Origin: Daejeonella sp.
GTDB lineage: Bacteria; Bacteroidota; Bacteroidia; Sphingobacteriales; Sphingobacteriaceae
DNA length: 64,000 nt
Assembly: GCF_030695525.1 (NCBI RefSeq)
Contig: NZ_JAUYSS010000061.1
Coordinates: 1 to 64,000, forward strand
Direction: 5' to 3'
Part shown: positions 54,018-63,533 of the stretch, piece after piece
How positions within the stretch are numbered: position 1 is the first letter of the stretch
Layout: each line of letters begins with the position of its first letter
Made by a program: the position numbers and the translations under genes
The notes under the pieces: model-generated
What the model saw: only the letters and a program-made list of their open reading frames with translations
What the model was told of the DNA's origin: nothing
The model's database searches: none

Positions 54018-54136
54018 TTATCAGTTAGCTGTTGTCAGTTTCCTGTTATCAGTTACCTGTTAACAGTTAGCTTTTATCAGTTGCCGGTCAGCTGTGTGTA
54101 AACTAGATTTCGCAGTTAACAGATAACTGGTAACAT
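54018..54136. repeat. Word array cagttacctgttaacag type
   Basis: Roughly ten words such as atcagttagctg, cagtttcctgttatcag, ttacctgttaacag and agttaacagataactgg, many of them mutually inverted, between the riboswitch promoter and the converging 3' end of the Bax-inhibitor gene. Related words (gttacctgttgtctgt) occur inside the CHAP coding sequence at 5830-5960. Confidence 0.65.
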
Positions 54137-54140
54137 TTAT

Positions 54141-54881
54141 TTACTTCCGGCTTCCGAACAGGCGAAGTAGCATCAAAAACAGATTGATAAAATCCAGATA
54201 AAGGGTTAATGCACCCATGATCACCATTTTATTGGCAGATGCATCACCATATTCTATTCCGGCAGCTATACGTTTCAGACGCTGCATATCATAGGCGGTT
54301 AATCCTACAAACAAGGCTACGCCTATAAAACTGATGATATAATCTAATTGACTGCTACCCAAAAAGAAGTTAACAATGCTCGCTATAATAATTCCAACCA
54401 GAGCCATCATCAGGATGGGGCCAAATTTTGTCAGATCAGTCTCAGTAGTGTATCCGGCGAAAGCCATCACTGCGAAAAGCAGGGATGCAGAAATAAAGCA
54501 GCCCAGAACAGAAGATGAGGTGTAAACAAGCAAAATATAACTTAAACTAATGCCTGTTATGGCCGAGTAAAGAACAAAAATAAGGGCCAATGCAGGAAAA
54601 GAAAGACGATTCATTCCGAAGGACATGACCATCACAAATGCTAAAGGAGCGAACATTGCAATTGTACCTAAAGTGGTTCTGCCTCCACTTATCGGGTCGA
54701 TCAGCATGCTGAGTAATGCCTCATCGGTAGAGAAGAAATACGCAAAAGCTGCAGAAAGACCCAGGGCTATGAACATCCATAGAAATACATTCGGAATAAA
54801 ATTTGCTGAAGTAATGGCTCCTTCACGCTGAACAATCGGATCGTTGATATATGGATAGCTGGTTTCTTTTTCTGACATCAT
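54141..54881 (-). CDS. Bax inhibitor-1 / YccA family membrane protein
   Basis: A 246-residue BI-1-like protein with about seven helices, the conserved acidic residue in the sixth-seventh helix region AYDMQRLKRIAAG and VGLTAYD, and the C-terminal ALTLYLDFINLFLMLLRLFG. Members form pH-sensitive Ca2+ leak channels or interact with FtsH. The second Met (MSEKE) may be the true start. Divergent from the dapB-like gene. Confidence 0.92.
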   Translation of the reverse strand: MMSEKETSYPYINDPIVQREGAITSANFIPNVFLWMFIALGLSAAFAYFFSTDEALLSMLIDPISGGRTTLGTIAMFAPLAFVMVMSFGMNRLSFPALALIFVLYSAITGISLSYILLVYTSSSVLGCFISASLLFAVMAFAGYTTETDLTKFGPILMMALVGIIIASIVNFFLGSSQLDYIISFIGVALFVGLTAYDMQRLKRIAAGIEYGDASANKMVIMGALTLYLDFINLFLMLLRLFGSRK

Positions 54882-54970
54882 TTTTAATTTTTTTTATAAA
54901 TTTAATAAAATTCGGGCTGATATCTGCATATTGTGTAACAAGGCAAATGCTTTGATTAAATGAAGGGGAT

Positions 54971-55735
54971 ATGAAAGTTGGATTGATAGGTTTCGGGAAA
55001 ACAGGAAGGGCAGTTGCAAATGTCATCTTACAAAACAATGGATTTTGCCTTGAATGGGTCCTTCGAAAAAGTACAATCCTTGAAAATAGAAGAGTTTCCG
55101 AATTTTTGGGGTTGCAATCAGACGATCCCGGGTTAATTTATTCGAGTACAACAATAAGTATTTCTGAGCTTCTTGACCAGCATCCTGTAGATATAATTAT
55201 TGATTTCTCTTCCCAAACAGGCCTCTATGCTTATGCTGAAATTGCAGGCGAACGTAAGATTAAGATTATTTCTGCGGTTTCACATTATGGTGAAAATGAA
55301 AATAAATTACTGAAAGAAATTTCCAATAACACAGTGGTATTTTGGAGCCCTAATATTACACTTGGAGTTAATTACCTCTTATTTGCTGCGAGGTTTCTTA
55401 AAAAAATTGCCCCCTGGGTTGATATTGAAATTGTTGAAGAGCATTTTAAAGGGAAAGAAGGAGTTTCAGGTACGGCAATTAAGATAGCGGAAGCTTTGGA
55501 CATAGAAAAAACGGATATTAATTCAGTAAGAGCAGGAGGTATTGTGGGTAAGCACGAGGTAATTTTTGGCTTCCCGTATCAAACAGTAAGGATTATTCAT
55601 GAGTCTATTTCAAGAGAGGCTTTTGGGAATGGGGTATTGTTTGTCGCAGAAAACTTATCGGATAAAATGCCGGGTATGTACAATTTCGAGGATATTTTAC
55701 TCCCTTATTTTTCAATGGGAAGTATAAAAAGTTAA
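54971..55735 (+). CDS. Divergent dihydrodipicolinate reductase (DapB-like)
   Basis: A 254-residue protein with the Bacteroidota DapB layout: nucleotide motif KVGLIGFGKTGRAVA, IIDFSSQTGLYAYAEI, ISAVSHYGENEN, SPNITLGVNYLLFAARF and the active-site region IEIVEEHFKGKEGVSGTA near 153-168, then GGIVGKHEVIFG. The usual EHHxxKxDAPSGTA reads EHFKGKEGVSGTA: one of the paired His is Phe159 and DAPS has become EGVS, while His158, Lys162 and SGTA remain. It may be a second, altered copy acting on a related substrate, or still a working DapB. No dapA or lysine genes are nearby. Confidence 0.8.
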   Translation: MKVGLIGFGKTGRAVANVILQNNGFCLEWVLRKSTILENRRVSEFLGLQSDDPGLIYSSTTISISELLDQHPVDIIIDFSSQTGLYAYAEIAGERKIKIISAVSHYGENENKLLKEISNNTVVFWSPNITLGVNYLLFAARFLKKIAPWVDIEIVEEHFKGKEGVSGTAIKIAEALDIEKTDINSVRAGGIVGKHEVIFGFPYQTVRIIHESISREAFGNGVLFVAENLSDKMPGMYNFEDILLPYFSMGSIKS

Positions 55736-55758
55736 ATGCGGTCTTAGAATTATTAAGG

Positions 55759-56263
55759 TGAGTTCGATTTAAAATCTTGCTGGGGTAAATCTAGATTGAA
55801 GATTTTTTCTTGTTTTAGAAAGCAGGGTCTGTGCCTTTTCGGTCCTGACAATCCCGTGTTCTGCCCTAGTTTTTTGCGGCAGATTTAGTAGATGTCATGA
55901 AATTCTTAAGCAAAAAAGCTAGAGCTGCCACCCGGGTTTATTACGAATGGCAAATGGTCCTTTTGCCGGGCTGTCCGTCCCGATGAAAAACAGCACCGGG
56001 TAAAATAAACCTTGCCGGAGGAGGTAGCTTCCGGCTATATCCCTGTGGTTGGTGTTATCACCAACCAATGATATGATCGTGCTTGGTACGGTGAACACTG
56101 ACCAGAGGGGAACGAGATTTCATGCCGGAAATACTCCGGAGGAAAGGGCTGAACTAACCCAAAACACACATGTATTGGTTTCAAAAATTAAATTATTTTG
56201 ACTTTAGAGCCTTATCTTAACAATGATAACCGTATTATTTTACCCTTCTTTATATCGAACTCA
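55759..56263. mobile_element. Structured-RNA-like element bounded by 15-bp inverted repeats
   Basis: A non-coding 505-bp block whose ends tgagttcgatttaaa (55759-55773) and tttatatcgaactca (56249-56263) are inverted repeats with 14 of 15 matches; similar ends bound the MITE-like copies at 572 and 7966. Inside are four hairpins in a row: gccgga/tccggc (56014-56035), ggttggtg/caccaacc with a ttat loop (56047-56066), tggta-cggtg/cactg-acca (56084-56104), and ccgga/tccgg (56125-56139), ending ggaggaaaggg. This resembles the RNA part of a group II intron or another structured RNA, but no domain V is seen. GC content is higher than the flanks. Confidence 0.5.
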
Positions 56264-56294
56264 GTTTATAAAGATCATAGTCCAGGCAAGCCGA

Positions 56295-56861
56295 TTAGTT
56301 TAATCTTCGGCTTAATGCCATTTCCACTTCTTTGAATAATTGAACGGGTTTTAGATTCCGCCATGCCATATCATCCAGATTGCCGCCAAAGTTGATGTAA
56401 TAATCAATATTGTTGCGCTTGAATTCACTGATTACATGTTCCCTGAAATTAATGCCCGCAATCCAGCCTTCCTCCACATCCTGAAACCATTCTTCGTAAT
56501 AACAGTCATCAGATGAATGAAAATTAAGTATGTTTTCTCCAATCAGGATAAATTTATCGATTCCTTCAATGACCATCAGATCTAGAATTTCCCGTTTTAG
56601 GGTCATTATATCATTGTGAAGGGCATCGTTCCATTCGCCTATGAACTCGATAATCGCATAACCTTTTTCATAATCGGCGTAAAGAACCTTAAGGTACAAG
56701 GTTTGTGAACCAAAGAAATCCCACTGAGGATGGATCAGATAATTATAGATCTGTTTATCGAATTCAAACTCATTATAGTTAGTTTCAAAAAATGGTGAAA
56801 GTGCATCTTCAGACGCAATATAATCGTCTCTCCAGCGGTAATATGGTTCTATTTCATGCAT
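56295..56861 (-). CDS. Hypothetical conserved protein downstream of murQ
   Basis: A 188-residue soluble, acidic, aromatic-rich protein, not recognised. No signal or membrane helix. It contains many Trp/Tyr (PYYRWRDDYIASEDALSPFFETNYNEF, CYYEEWFQDVEEGWIAG) and an ordered beta/alpha pattern (KFILIGENILNFHSSDD). It lies 8 bases after murQ on the same strand, so they are cotranscribed; a role linked to cell-wall recycling is possible only by association. Confidence 0.75.
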   Translation of the reverse strand: MHEIEPYYRWRDDYIASEDALSPFFETNYNEFEFDKQIYNYLIHPQWDFFGSQTLYLKVLYADYEKGYAIIEFIGEWNDALHNDIMTLKREILDLMVIEGIDKFILIGENILNFHSSDDCYYEEWFQDVEEGWIAGINFREHVISEFKRNNIDYYINFGGNLDDMAWRNLKPVQLFKEVEMALSRRLN

Positions 56862-56869
56862 CTTTGATC

Positions 56870-57685
56870 TTATAGTTCTGACGATGCGGCATTATCAACA
56901 GCTTTACGGACACTTCCGTATCTTTCAAGAAGTTTTTGAGCTGTACCTGAATCCAGACCGGTTGCCTGCATTACCATGTTAACTGCACGCCCAACAAGTT
57001 TTACATTACTTAAACGCATATCAACCATTTTATTACCTTTTACCCGCCCCAGCCGAATCATTGTTGAAGTACTGATCATATTCAGGACAAGTTTTTGAGC
57101 TGTTCCGGATTTCATTCGGGTTGAACCTGTCACGAATTCGGGGCCGACAACAACCTCAATCGGATGTTTGGCTATAGCAGCTACCGGACTTCCCGAATTG
57201 CAAACGATGCAAGCTGTTTCTAATCCATATTCATTCGCCATTTTCAATCCTCCGATGACGTATGGGGTAGTTCCTGATGCGGCAATTCCAATCAAAACAT
57301 CTTTATCAGAGATATTAAATGCCTGCAAGTCTTTCCAGGCCTGCTCGCTATTATCTTCCGCATTTTCAACAGCTTTCCGGATTGCTTTATCTCCGCCGGC
57401 AATAATTCCAACTACCATATCAAATGGTACACCATAGGTAGGAGGGCATTCTGAGGCGTCGAGTATGCCAAGACGACCACTAGTTCCTGCACCTATATAA
57501 AACAAACGTCCGCCATTGCTCATTTTGTCGACAATTATATTCACCACTTTTTCAATAGCCGGAATTGATTTCTCAACGGCAAGTGGTACAGTTTTATCTT
57601 CCTTATTTATGCCCTGCAGTAACTCTGCGACGGACATTTTTTCGAGATCTTTATAATTTGAATCCTGTTCAGTAGTTCTATTCAT
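56870..57685 (-). CDS. murQ: N-acetylmuramic acid 6-phosphate etherase
   Basis: A 271-residue SIS-domain lyase that splits the D-lactyl ether of MurNAc-6-phosphate in peptidoglycan recycling. Visible: MSVAELLQGINKEDKTVPLAVE, FYIGAGTSGRLGILDASECPPTYGV, IIAGGDKAIRKAVENAED (catalytic Glu), GIAASGTTPYVIGGL and GSTRMKSGTAQKLVLNMIST. Usual length is about 300, so this is a slightly short C terminus. No murK or anmK beside it; a hypothetical gene follows. Confidence 0.94.
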   Translation of the reverse strand: MNRTTEQDSNYKDLEKMSVAELLQGINKEDKTVPLAVEKSIPAIEKVVNIIVDKMSNGGRLFYIGAGTSGRLGILDASECPPTYGVPFDMVVGIIAGGDKAIRKAVENAEDNSEQAWKDLQAFNISDKDVLIGIAASGTTPYVIGGLKMANEYGLETACIVCNSGSPVAAIAKHPIEVVVGPEFVTGSTRMKSGTAQKLVLNMISTSTMIRLGRVKGNKMVDMRLSNVKLVGRAVNMVMQATGLDSGTAQKLLERYGSVRKAVDNAASSEL

Positions 57686-57747
57686 CTTTATATTTTGCGA
57701 TTACAAAAATCGGAATATTATCTTTTAGCTAATCAATTATTTTGCAA

Positions 57748-57780
57748 TAAAAAAACCCGCACTGAATTTTCAGGGCGGGT
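57748..57780 (-). terminator. Terminator of the TonB-receptor gene
   Basis: Minus-strand stem acccgc-cctga / tcagt-gcgggt (57755-57780) with an att loop, followed by seven U (plus-strand a-run 57748-57754). It lies 25 bases beyond the receptor stop and is a textbook intrinsic terminator. Confidence 0.88.
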
Positions 57781-57804
57781 GCTAATTTTTAGTAAGTATT
57801 TATC

Positions 57805-60015
57805 CTATAGAAATATCTCAAAACCGGCTGTAATTAATCTAGGTAGTCCAACTCTGATTCCTTCAGGTCTTCTGCTACTGATAAATCTTTGGTCTGTGAG
57901 GTTTTTTACAGACAGGTTCAGGTTGGCATTGGTTTTGGGAATTCGGAAATAAGTATTTGCATCAACAATATATCTGCTGCCAATCTTTCCGGTTCTTCCA
58001 TTTGCAGATGGAAGCTCACTATTGATCTCATCTGTAAACTGTGAACCAATATAATTCCCGGAAATCCTGAATCCAAAACCATTCTGCAGATTTATACCTG
58101 CAGCATTCCAGATCATCAGATTTACTGCATATGGCAGTTTGTTTTCTTTTACATTAACTGTGCTGCCATTTACTGTAATGAAGCGGTCATTACTGTATTC
58201 AGAATTTTGAACCGTGATGCTGCTTTCGAAGGTATAAGAATTCTTTTGTCCTGCGATCTTCCCAAAATCAATATGAAAGCCGGCTTCAATACCTTTGTGC
58301 AGGGTCTGTCCTCCATTAACTACACCACTGGCATTTGAATTCCCCGATGAATTGGAAACAGGGATGATCTGATTCTGGAAGTCCAGAATAAAACCGGTTA
58401 ATTCGGCATTGAAATAGTCATTAAACTTAATCCGGGTACCCAGCTCATAATTGGTACTCAGTTCAGCATCCAGGTTATATGGTACACCTGTGGCTGTAAT
58501 TGCATCTTTAATTCTGGGTGGGGCAAAGCCTTTATGAACCCCTGCGAAAAGATTGATCCGATCATTGGCTGAATAGTTGATGCCCGCTCCCGGGATCAAA
58601 GCCATGGTATTGTCTTTAGCCAGAATGCTGGTGTCTCTGATTACGTTGTTTACGCCATTAATGCGGTATCTGCCACGAAGTATTTCCCTTTCGTAATCAA
58701 AATTCTCCAGTCTAAGTCCGGCATTTATTGAAAATTTTTCGCTCAGTTCGAATCTGTTCTGTGCATAGGCACTAAATGCATAGCCGGTTCTTACCTCTTT
58801 ATCCCTCAAAGTTCCTGCAGCAGAATTTGCATTGCTTCCCACAATAAACTGCTCATCGGCTTTTTCATATAAATACCTTGCACCTGTTTCCAGTACGTTG
58901 TTGATAGAGAACAAATTGTGTTTAACACTCAAGCGGGGCTCTAATCCCGCAACCTGAAACTGCCTGTTACGATTACCTGTTGAGTTTAACATATAAACAG
59001 CCCCATTACTTATAGCCGGATTTCCCCATTGCACACCTGTTTGGTTTGCAGCAGTTGGACTGAATGAGAAATCCTGTCTTTGCCAGTCGCGGGTTGTTGT
59101 ATAGGCAAAAGCAGTTGTTTTCAGACTGATATTTTCGTTAAGTTCAAGCTGGTGAGTAAGACTTCCGGATAGGCGTTTTACCGGAAGATTATCGTAAGGA
59201 GACATCCTGACAAAATCCTGATCACCCTGATTGAACATGGTTTGTGTTAGACCTATATAGGTTGAGTTGGATTGCTCCTCGTAATAGCCAAGTTTAAGCC
59301 CGAGGTTTGATTTTGAACTTAATTCGTATCTGATTTTAGCCGAAAGGTCATTCAGTCTGAATTGTGTCGGGCCTAAGTCGTCTGCTCTTTTATGGAGATA
59401 GGAAACTAGAATTCCGGCTTTCCCAATGGTATTCCCATAGCTTCCAAAACCCGAGAAAAATCCTCCTTTTGCACCTGAAATTTTGATGCGGGTAATTTCC
59501 TGCGAAGGGGGATCAGCAGTGAAAAAATTGACTATACCACCAATGGTTTGCGGACCGTATAGGATTTGCCCGCTGCCTTTCAGAATTTCTATTCCAGACA
59601 TCTTGTCGATTGATGGAGTGAAATACATCTCAGGCTCACCATAAGGGCCCAGGGCAATAGGTATACCATCTTCAAGCATCAGCACATTTCGGCTTCTGTC
59701 GGGATCGAGTCCGCGGATACTGATATTCAAACGTAATCCCGCACCTTCCTCATCAACCACATTTACTCCGGTTACCTTGCGTAAAACCTCATTGGACGTA
59801 AGTGGAGCTGTCAATCGTATTTCTCGTGAATTCAAGACCGTTGCTGAGCCAGGAACTTTGCTGATTAATCCGTCCCGTTTTCCAATGATCACAATCTGGG
59901 GCATTTCAATAATGGTACTGTCGGCAAGTTTTAACCTTTCATCGGCTTTTTTAACTTGAGCAGCCGCGCTCTGGATAATTGTCAATATAAACAATAGAGC
60001 TAAAATTCGATTCAT
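57805..60015 (-). CDS. TonB-dependent outer-membrane receptor, FecA-like
   Basis: A 736-residue outer-membrane beta barrel with signal peptide (MNRILALLFILTIIQSAAAQ). The plug (about 45-165) shows VPGSATVLNSREIRL, RKVTGVNVVDEEGAGLRLNISIRGLDPDRSRNVLMLEDGIPI and the end-of-plug ILYGPQTIGGIVNFFT; then 22 or so strands ending in a terminal aromatic (ITAGFEIFL). Sequence feel is ferric-citrate/siderophore FecA type. The start is taken at MNRIL because it starts the signal peptide. No fecR/sigma pair is nearby; followed by a strong terminator. Confidence 0.93.
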   Translation of the reverse strand: MNRILALLFILTIIQSAAAQVKKADERLKLADSTIIEMPQIVIIGKRDGLISKVPGSATVLNSREIRLTAPLTSNEVLRKVTGVNVVDEEGAGLRLNISIRGLDPDRSRNVLMLEDGIPIALGPYGEPEMYFTPSIDKMSGIEILKGSGQILYGPQTIGGIVNFFTADPPSQEITRIKISGAKGGFFSGFGSYGNTIGKAGILVSYLHKRADDLGPTQFRLNDLSAKIRYELSSKSNLGLKLGYYEEQSNSTYIGLTQTMFNQGDQDFVRMSPYDNLPVKRLSGSLTHQLELNENISLKTTAFAYTTTRDWQRQDFSFSPTAANQTGVQWGNPAISNGAVYMLNSTGNRNRQFQVAGLEPRLSVKHNLFSINNVLETGARYLYEKADEQFIVGSNANSAAGTLRDKEVRTGYAFSAYAQNRFELSEKFSINAGLRLENFDYEREILRGRYRINGVNNVIRDTSILAKDNTMALIPGAGINYSANDRINLFAGVHKGFAPPRIKDAITATGVPYNLDAELSTNYELGTRIKFNDYFNAELTGFILDFQNQIIPVSNSSGNSNASGVVNGGQTLHKGIEAGFHIDFGKIAGQKNSYTFESSITVQNSEYSNDRFITVNGSTVNVKENKLPYAVNLMIWNAAGINLQNGFGFRISGNYIGSQFTDEINSELPSANGRTGKIGSRYIVDANTYFRIPKTNANLNLSVKNLTDQRFISSRRPEGIRVGLPRLITAGFEIFL

Positions 60016-60097
60016 TTTATTTAGACTAATTTTAAATTGCTGCAATATTACAAATGATATTTAAAAAAATCAAATTATTTAGAATGATTATTGATAA

Positions 60098-60105
60098 TAT
60101 TTTTG
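60098..60105 (+). promoter_or_regulatory. Candidate -7 box of the S41 protease gene
   Basis: TATTTTTG matches TAnnTTTG, giving a 50-base leader before the ATG. The -33 position reads atta and lacks TTTG. Confidence 0.35.
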
Positions 60106-60163
60106 ATCTTTAATTTCTGCACTTAAGCCACTTGAAATTCAATAGATTTGACGTCTGAAAACG

Positions 60164-61801
60164 ATGAAAGCCAGAACCAGAAAAAATGTTTTATTTGCCG
60201 CCGGGTATTCGGCCGTGTTGATTGCTGGATTATGGCTTGGACCTAAACTTGTTCGTGAAAATCAGAACTCAAAAAATGGTTCTTTCTTATCTTTCGGTCT
60301 GTCGGGCCGTTCGTCCAAAGTTGATAAGGTAATCCGTATTATAAATGAGAATTATGTTGATTCTGTGAAGCTGGATACAGTTGAAAACATGGCCATACAA
60401 GAGATATTAAAGAATCTCGACCCTCATTCTGCCTACCTTGCTCCGCAAGATGCCAAACGCCTCAGTGATGACCTGGAAGGCAATTTCAATGGTATAGGGA
60501 TCGAATATTATATATTGAATGATACTTTGCTAATTACTTCTGTGAAACAGGACGGTCCGGCTTTTAAGGCAGGAATAAAGCATGGGGATAAGATTCTGGC
60601 GATCAACAGGAAAACCATAGCCGGGATACAAGTTAGCTCAAGGCATATTGTAGCTCAGATCAGAGGCAAGAGGGGCTCAGCAGTTGAATTACTGGTTAAA
60701 CGTGATACAGCCAGGAAGAGCTATACTATATTGCGCGACAGAATTATTATCAGCAGTATTGATGCGGCATATATGCTTAGCGGACAGAGCGGTTATATCA
60801 AGATTGGCAGATTCGGAGCAAGAACTGATGAGGATTTCAAAATCAGTCTGTTGAAATTGAAGAAACAGGGAATGAAGAATCTGGTTCTGGATCTGAGGGA
60901 TAATGGTGGAGGATACCTTAATTCGGCCACAGCGCTTGCTGATGAATTTCTGGGCGATCAGCAATTAATAGTATATACCCAGGGCTTACACGAACCCCGA
61001 ACTGATTATTTTGCCAGTTCAAAAGGTGATTTTCAGGATGGTAAACTGGTGGTGCTTATTGATGAGAATACTGCTTCGGCAAGTGAGATCATTGCAGGAG
61101 CTGTACAGGATCTTGAGCGCGGAACAATCATTGGAAGGCGTTCTTTCGGGAAAGGTCTTGTTCAGGAACAATTTGATTTTGGAGATGGTTCTGCCTTAAA
61201 TCTGACCATTGCACGATATTATACGGCATCAGGCAGATCAATTCAGAAGTCGTACAAGAAGGGTAATGTTGCTTATTACAGCGAGATAAAAGATCGTTAC
61301 CTGAATGGAGAACTAAGTTCCGATGGGAAAGCCTTCAACGATTCACTAAATAATAATAGCAAAATCTATACCACCAAATCGGGTAAAGTTTTATACGGCG
61401 GTGGCGGCATTATGCCCGACATTTACATTCCGGTAGATACCACAGGATATACAAATCTCTATTATGAGCTGTCCGGGAAAGGGATATTGAATGATGTGCT
61501 GTATAACCATTTGCTCAAACAAAATCAAACTTACCATTCAACAGAGGAGCTGATAAAAAAATTCAGACTGAGTGATCAGGATATTGTAAAACTAAGCCAG
61601 ATGGCCGCCAAACGAGATATTAAGGCAGGGAAAAACCAGATCGATTCGTCCAGAAAGGAAATCGAAACCCAACTCAGAGCCTTATTAGCCCGATACCATT
61701 TTGGGGATGAAGGATTCTACAAAGTATTAAATTCAGGTGATCCGGCTATAAGCCGTTCGCTGGAGGTTTTGAAAGATCCTTCTATTGCAGCAGGCTATTG
61801 A
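60164..61801 (+). CDS. S41 family C-terminal processing protease
   Basis: A 545-residue periplasmic protease with an N-terminal anchor helix (VLFAAGYSAVLIAGLWLG). A PDZ domain at about 95-180 (GNFNGIGIEYYILNDTLLITSV, GPAFKAGIKHGDKILAING-like) precedes the S41 catalytic core: LDLRDNGGGYLNSATALADEF, the nucleophile Ser in DENTASASEIIAGAVQD (near 307) and the Lys in GRRSFGKGLVQEQF. A C-terminal extension of about 130 residues follows. It removes C-terminal tails from exported proteins. Three prime end overlaps a small converging lipoprotein gene by seven bases. Confidence 0.95.
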   Translation: MKARTRKNVLFAAGYSAVLIAGLWLGPKLVRENQNSKNGSFLSFGLSGRSSKVDKVIRIINENYVDSVKLDTVENMAIQEILKNLDPHSAYLAPQDAKRLSDDLEGNFNGIGIEYYILNDTLLITSVKQDGPAFKAGIKHGDKILAINRKTIAGIQVSSRHIVAQIRGKRGSAVELLVKRDTARKSYTILRDRIIISSIDAAYMLSGQSGYIKIGRFGARTDEDFKISLLKLKKQGMKNLVLDLRDNGGGYLNSATALADEFLGDQQLIVYTQGLHEPRTDYFASSKGDFQDGKLVVLIDENTASASEIIAGAVQDLERGTIIGRRSFGKGLVQEQFDFGDGSALNLTIARYYTASGRSIQKSYKKGNVAYYSEIKDRYLNGELSSDGKAFNDSLNNNSKIYTTKSGKVLYGGGGIMPDIYIPVDTTGYTNLYYELSGKGILNDVLYNHLLKQNQTYHSTEELIKKFRLSDQDIVKLSQMAAKRDIKAGKNQIDSSRKEIETQLRALLARYHFGDEGFYKVLNSGDPAISRSLEVLKDPSIAAGY

Positions 61802-61986
61802 ATCGAATCGACTGTAATGGTGTCCTGAATTAGTGAGTCGGCTTCCATCGCAGCGTTCAGCATAGAATCTGCTGCAGCTACTTCGGCAAGTGAATCCTGT
61901 CTTGCTTTTTCTGCCTGATCAGCACCGCTGTTACATGAAACTGCAAATAAACTGGCTGCAATAATTGTAAAAAATAATCTCTTCAT
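61795..61986 (-). CDS. Small lipoprotein, 63 residues
   Basis: A short acidic lipoprotein with a clear lipobox (SLFAVSC, Cys18), then a 45-residue tail of Ala/Asp/Ser/Glu (EKARQDSLAEVAAADSMLNAAMEADSL) predicted helical. It converges on the S41 gene with a 7-base overlap and lies 28 bases upstream-side of der, whose stop it follows in the same direction. Likely real because of the lipobox and its coding start; role unknown. Confidence 0.72.
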   Translation of the reverse strand: MKRLFFTIIAASLFAVSCNSGADQAEKARQDSLAEVAAADSMLNAAMEADSLIQDTITVDSIQ

Positions 61987-62013
61987 GATTAAAATTTTTA
62001 ATTTTTATAATAA

Positions 62014-63315
62014 TTATTTTTGTCTAAAGAAAATCTGAATTGGAACTCCGGTGAAATCAAAATGCTCGCGAAGTTTATTTTCGATAAAACGTTTGTAAGG
62101 TTCTTTAATATATTGTGGCAAGTTACAAAAGAAAGCAAACATTGGCGAAGTCGCATTGATCTGTGTTACATATTTGATCTTGACATATTTCCCTTTTACA
62201 GCGGGTGGCGGGAAGTTTTCAATGATCGGTAACATCACATCATTCAATTTTGAGGTAGGGATCTTTTTAAGTTTATTTTCATAAACCTTTGAAGCGGCCT
62301 CCAGGGATTTATAAATCCTTTGCTTTTCTATTACAGATGTAAATACGATGGGCACATCTGTAAATGGAGCAATTTTATCATAAATCTGTTCTTCAAATAC
62401 CCCAGTGGTTTTCGTGTTTTTCTCAATAAGGTCCCACTTGTTAACGAGGATCACAACACCCTTTTTATTTTTTTCGGCCAGGTGGAAGATATTGATATCC
62501 TGCGATTCAATGCCTTCAACAGCATCAATCATCAGAATGATCACATCAGCTTCCTCCAGCGCCTTGATCGTTCGCATCACCGAGTAGAACTCAATGTTCT
62601 CTTTAACTTTCGTTTTCTTACGCAAACCAGCGGTATCAATCAGCATGAACTCGTGTCCGAACTGTTTGTAATGAATATGTATCGAATCGCGGGTAGTACC
62701 TGCGATTGGCGTAACAATATTTCTTTCCTTGCCAATCAGGGCATTGATCAGGGATGATTTACCTACATTGGGGCGACCAACGATGGCATATTTTGGAAGA
62801 TGATTTTCATCTTCAGCTTCTTCTTCAAAGTGCTTGATCACTTCATCAAGCAGTTCACCGGTACCTGAGCCCGACATGGAAGAAAGCGGGTATATTTCAC
62901 CTAAACCAAGGCTGTAGAATACGCTGGCATCCGTTATGCGCTGGTTATTATCTACCTTATTCACCACGACGAAGACCGGTTTTTTACTGCGGCGAAGAAG
63001 TTTGGCAATATCATCATCAAGATCGGTCACGCCTGTAACCACATCAACCATAAAAAGTATGACTGTAGCTTCCTCAATAGCGATTACCACCTGTTCACGA
63101 ATGGCGGCCTCAAACACGTCGTCAGAGTGCGCCACATAGCCGCCGGTATCAATTACTGTAAAATGCTTATCGGTCCACTCAGCGATTCCGTAATGCCTGT
63201 CGCGGGTTACTCCGCTAAAGTCATCCACAATTGCTTTACGCGTTTCGGTTAATCTGTTATATAATGTAGATTTCCCTACATTGGGGCGGCCTACGATTGC
63301 TACTATATTACTCAT
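62014..63315 (-). CDS. der: Ribosome biogenesis GTPase Der (EngA)
   Basis: A 433-residue double GTPase for 50S assembly. Two tandem G domains: G1 [19 protein letters not shown] with DTGGYV and NKVD, and G1 [18 protein letters not shown] with [13 protein letters not shown] and NKWDLI; a C-terminal KH-like domain follows ([21 protein letters not shown]). The start is set at [12 protein letters not shown]; the extra upstream residues come from a word-rich spacer. Full length. Confidence 0.96.
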   Translation of the reverse strand: MSNIVAIVGRPNVGKSTLYNRLTETRKAIVDDFSGVTRDRHYGIAEWTDKHFTVIDTGGYVAHSDDVFEAAIREQVVIAIEEATVILFMVDVVTGVTDLDDDIAKLLRRSKKPVFVVVNKVDNNQRITDASVFYSLGLGEIYPLSSMSGSGTGELLDEVIKHFEEEAEDENHLPKYAIVGRPNVGKSSLINALIGKERNIVTPIAGTTRDSIHIHYKQFGHEFMLIDTAGLRKKTKVKENIEFYSVMRTIKALEEADVIILMIDAVEGIESQDINIFHLAEKNKKGVVILVNKWDLIEKNTKTTGVFEEQIYDKIAPFTDVPIVFTSVIEKQRIYKSLEAASKVYENKLKKIPTSKLNDVMLPIIENFPPPAVKGKYVKIKYVTQINATSPMFAFFCNLPQYIKEPYKRFIENKLREHFDFTGVPIQIFFRQK

Positions 63316-63533
63316 TTGCTTTTGATCCAAGATCCAAGAGCTAAGATGCAAGACAATTAAGACTTACTCCACTCGCACTTTAACCTGATATGTTATATTT
63401 ATTATTTTAAGAGCCTGCAATTCTTGATTCCTGGCTATATTTAATCCTCGTATCAAGAATATCTTCAATATTCTATTCCGACAATTTTAACTATTCGTAA
63501 ATCATCTCAATACTCAATACTCTCTACTCAATA

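Noticed and set aside
56084-56104. Possible group II intron domain V
   Set aside because: The hairpin lacks the AGC triad and the usual 34-base two-stem shape, so it is described only as part of a structured element.
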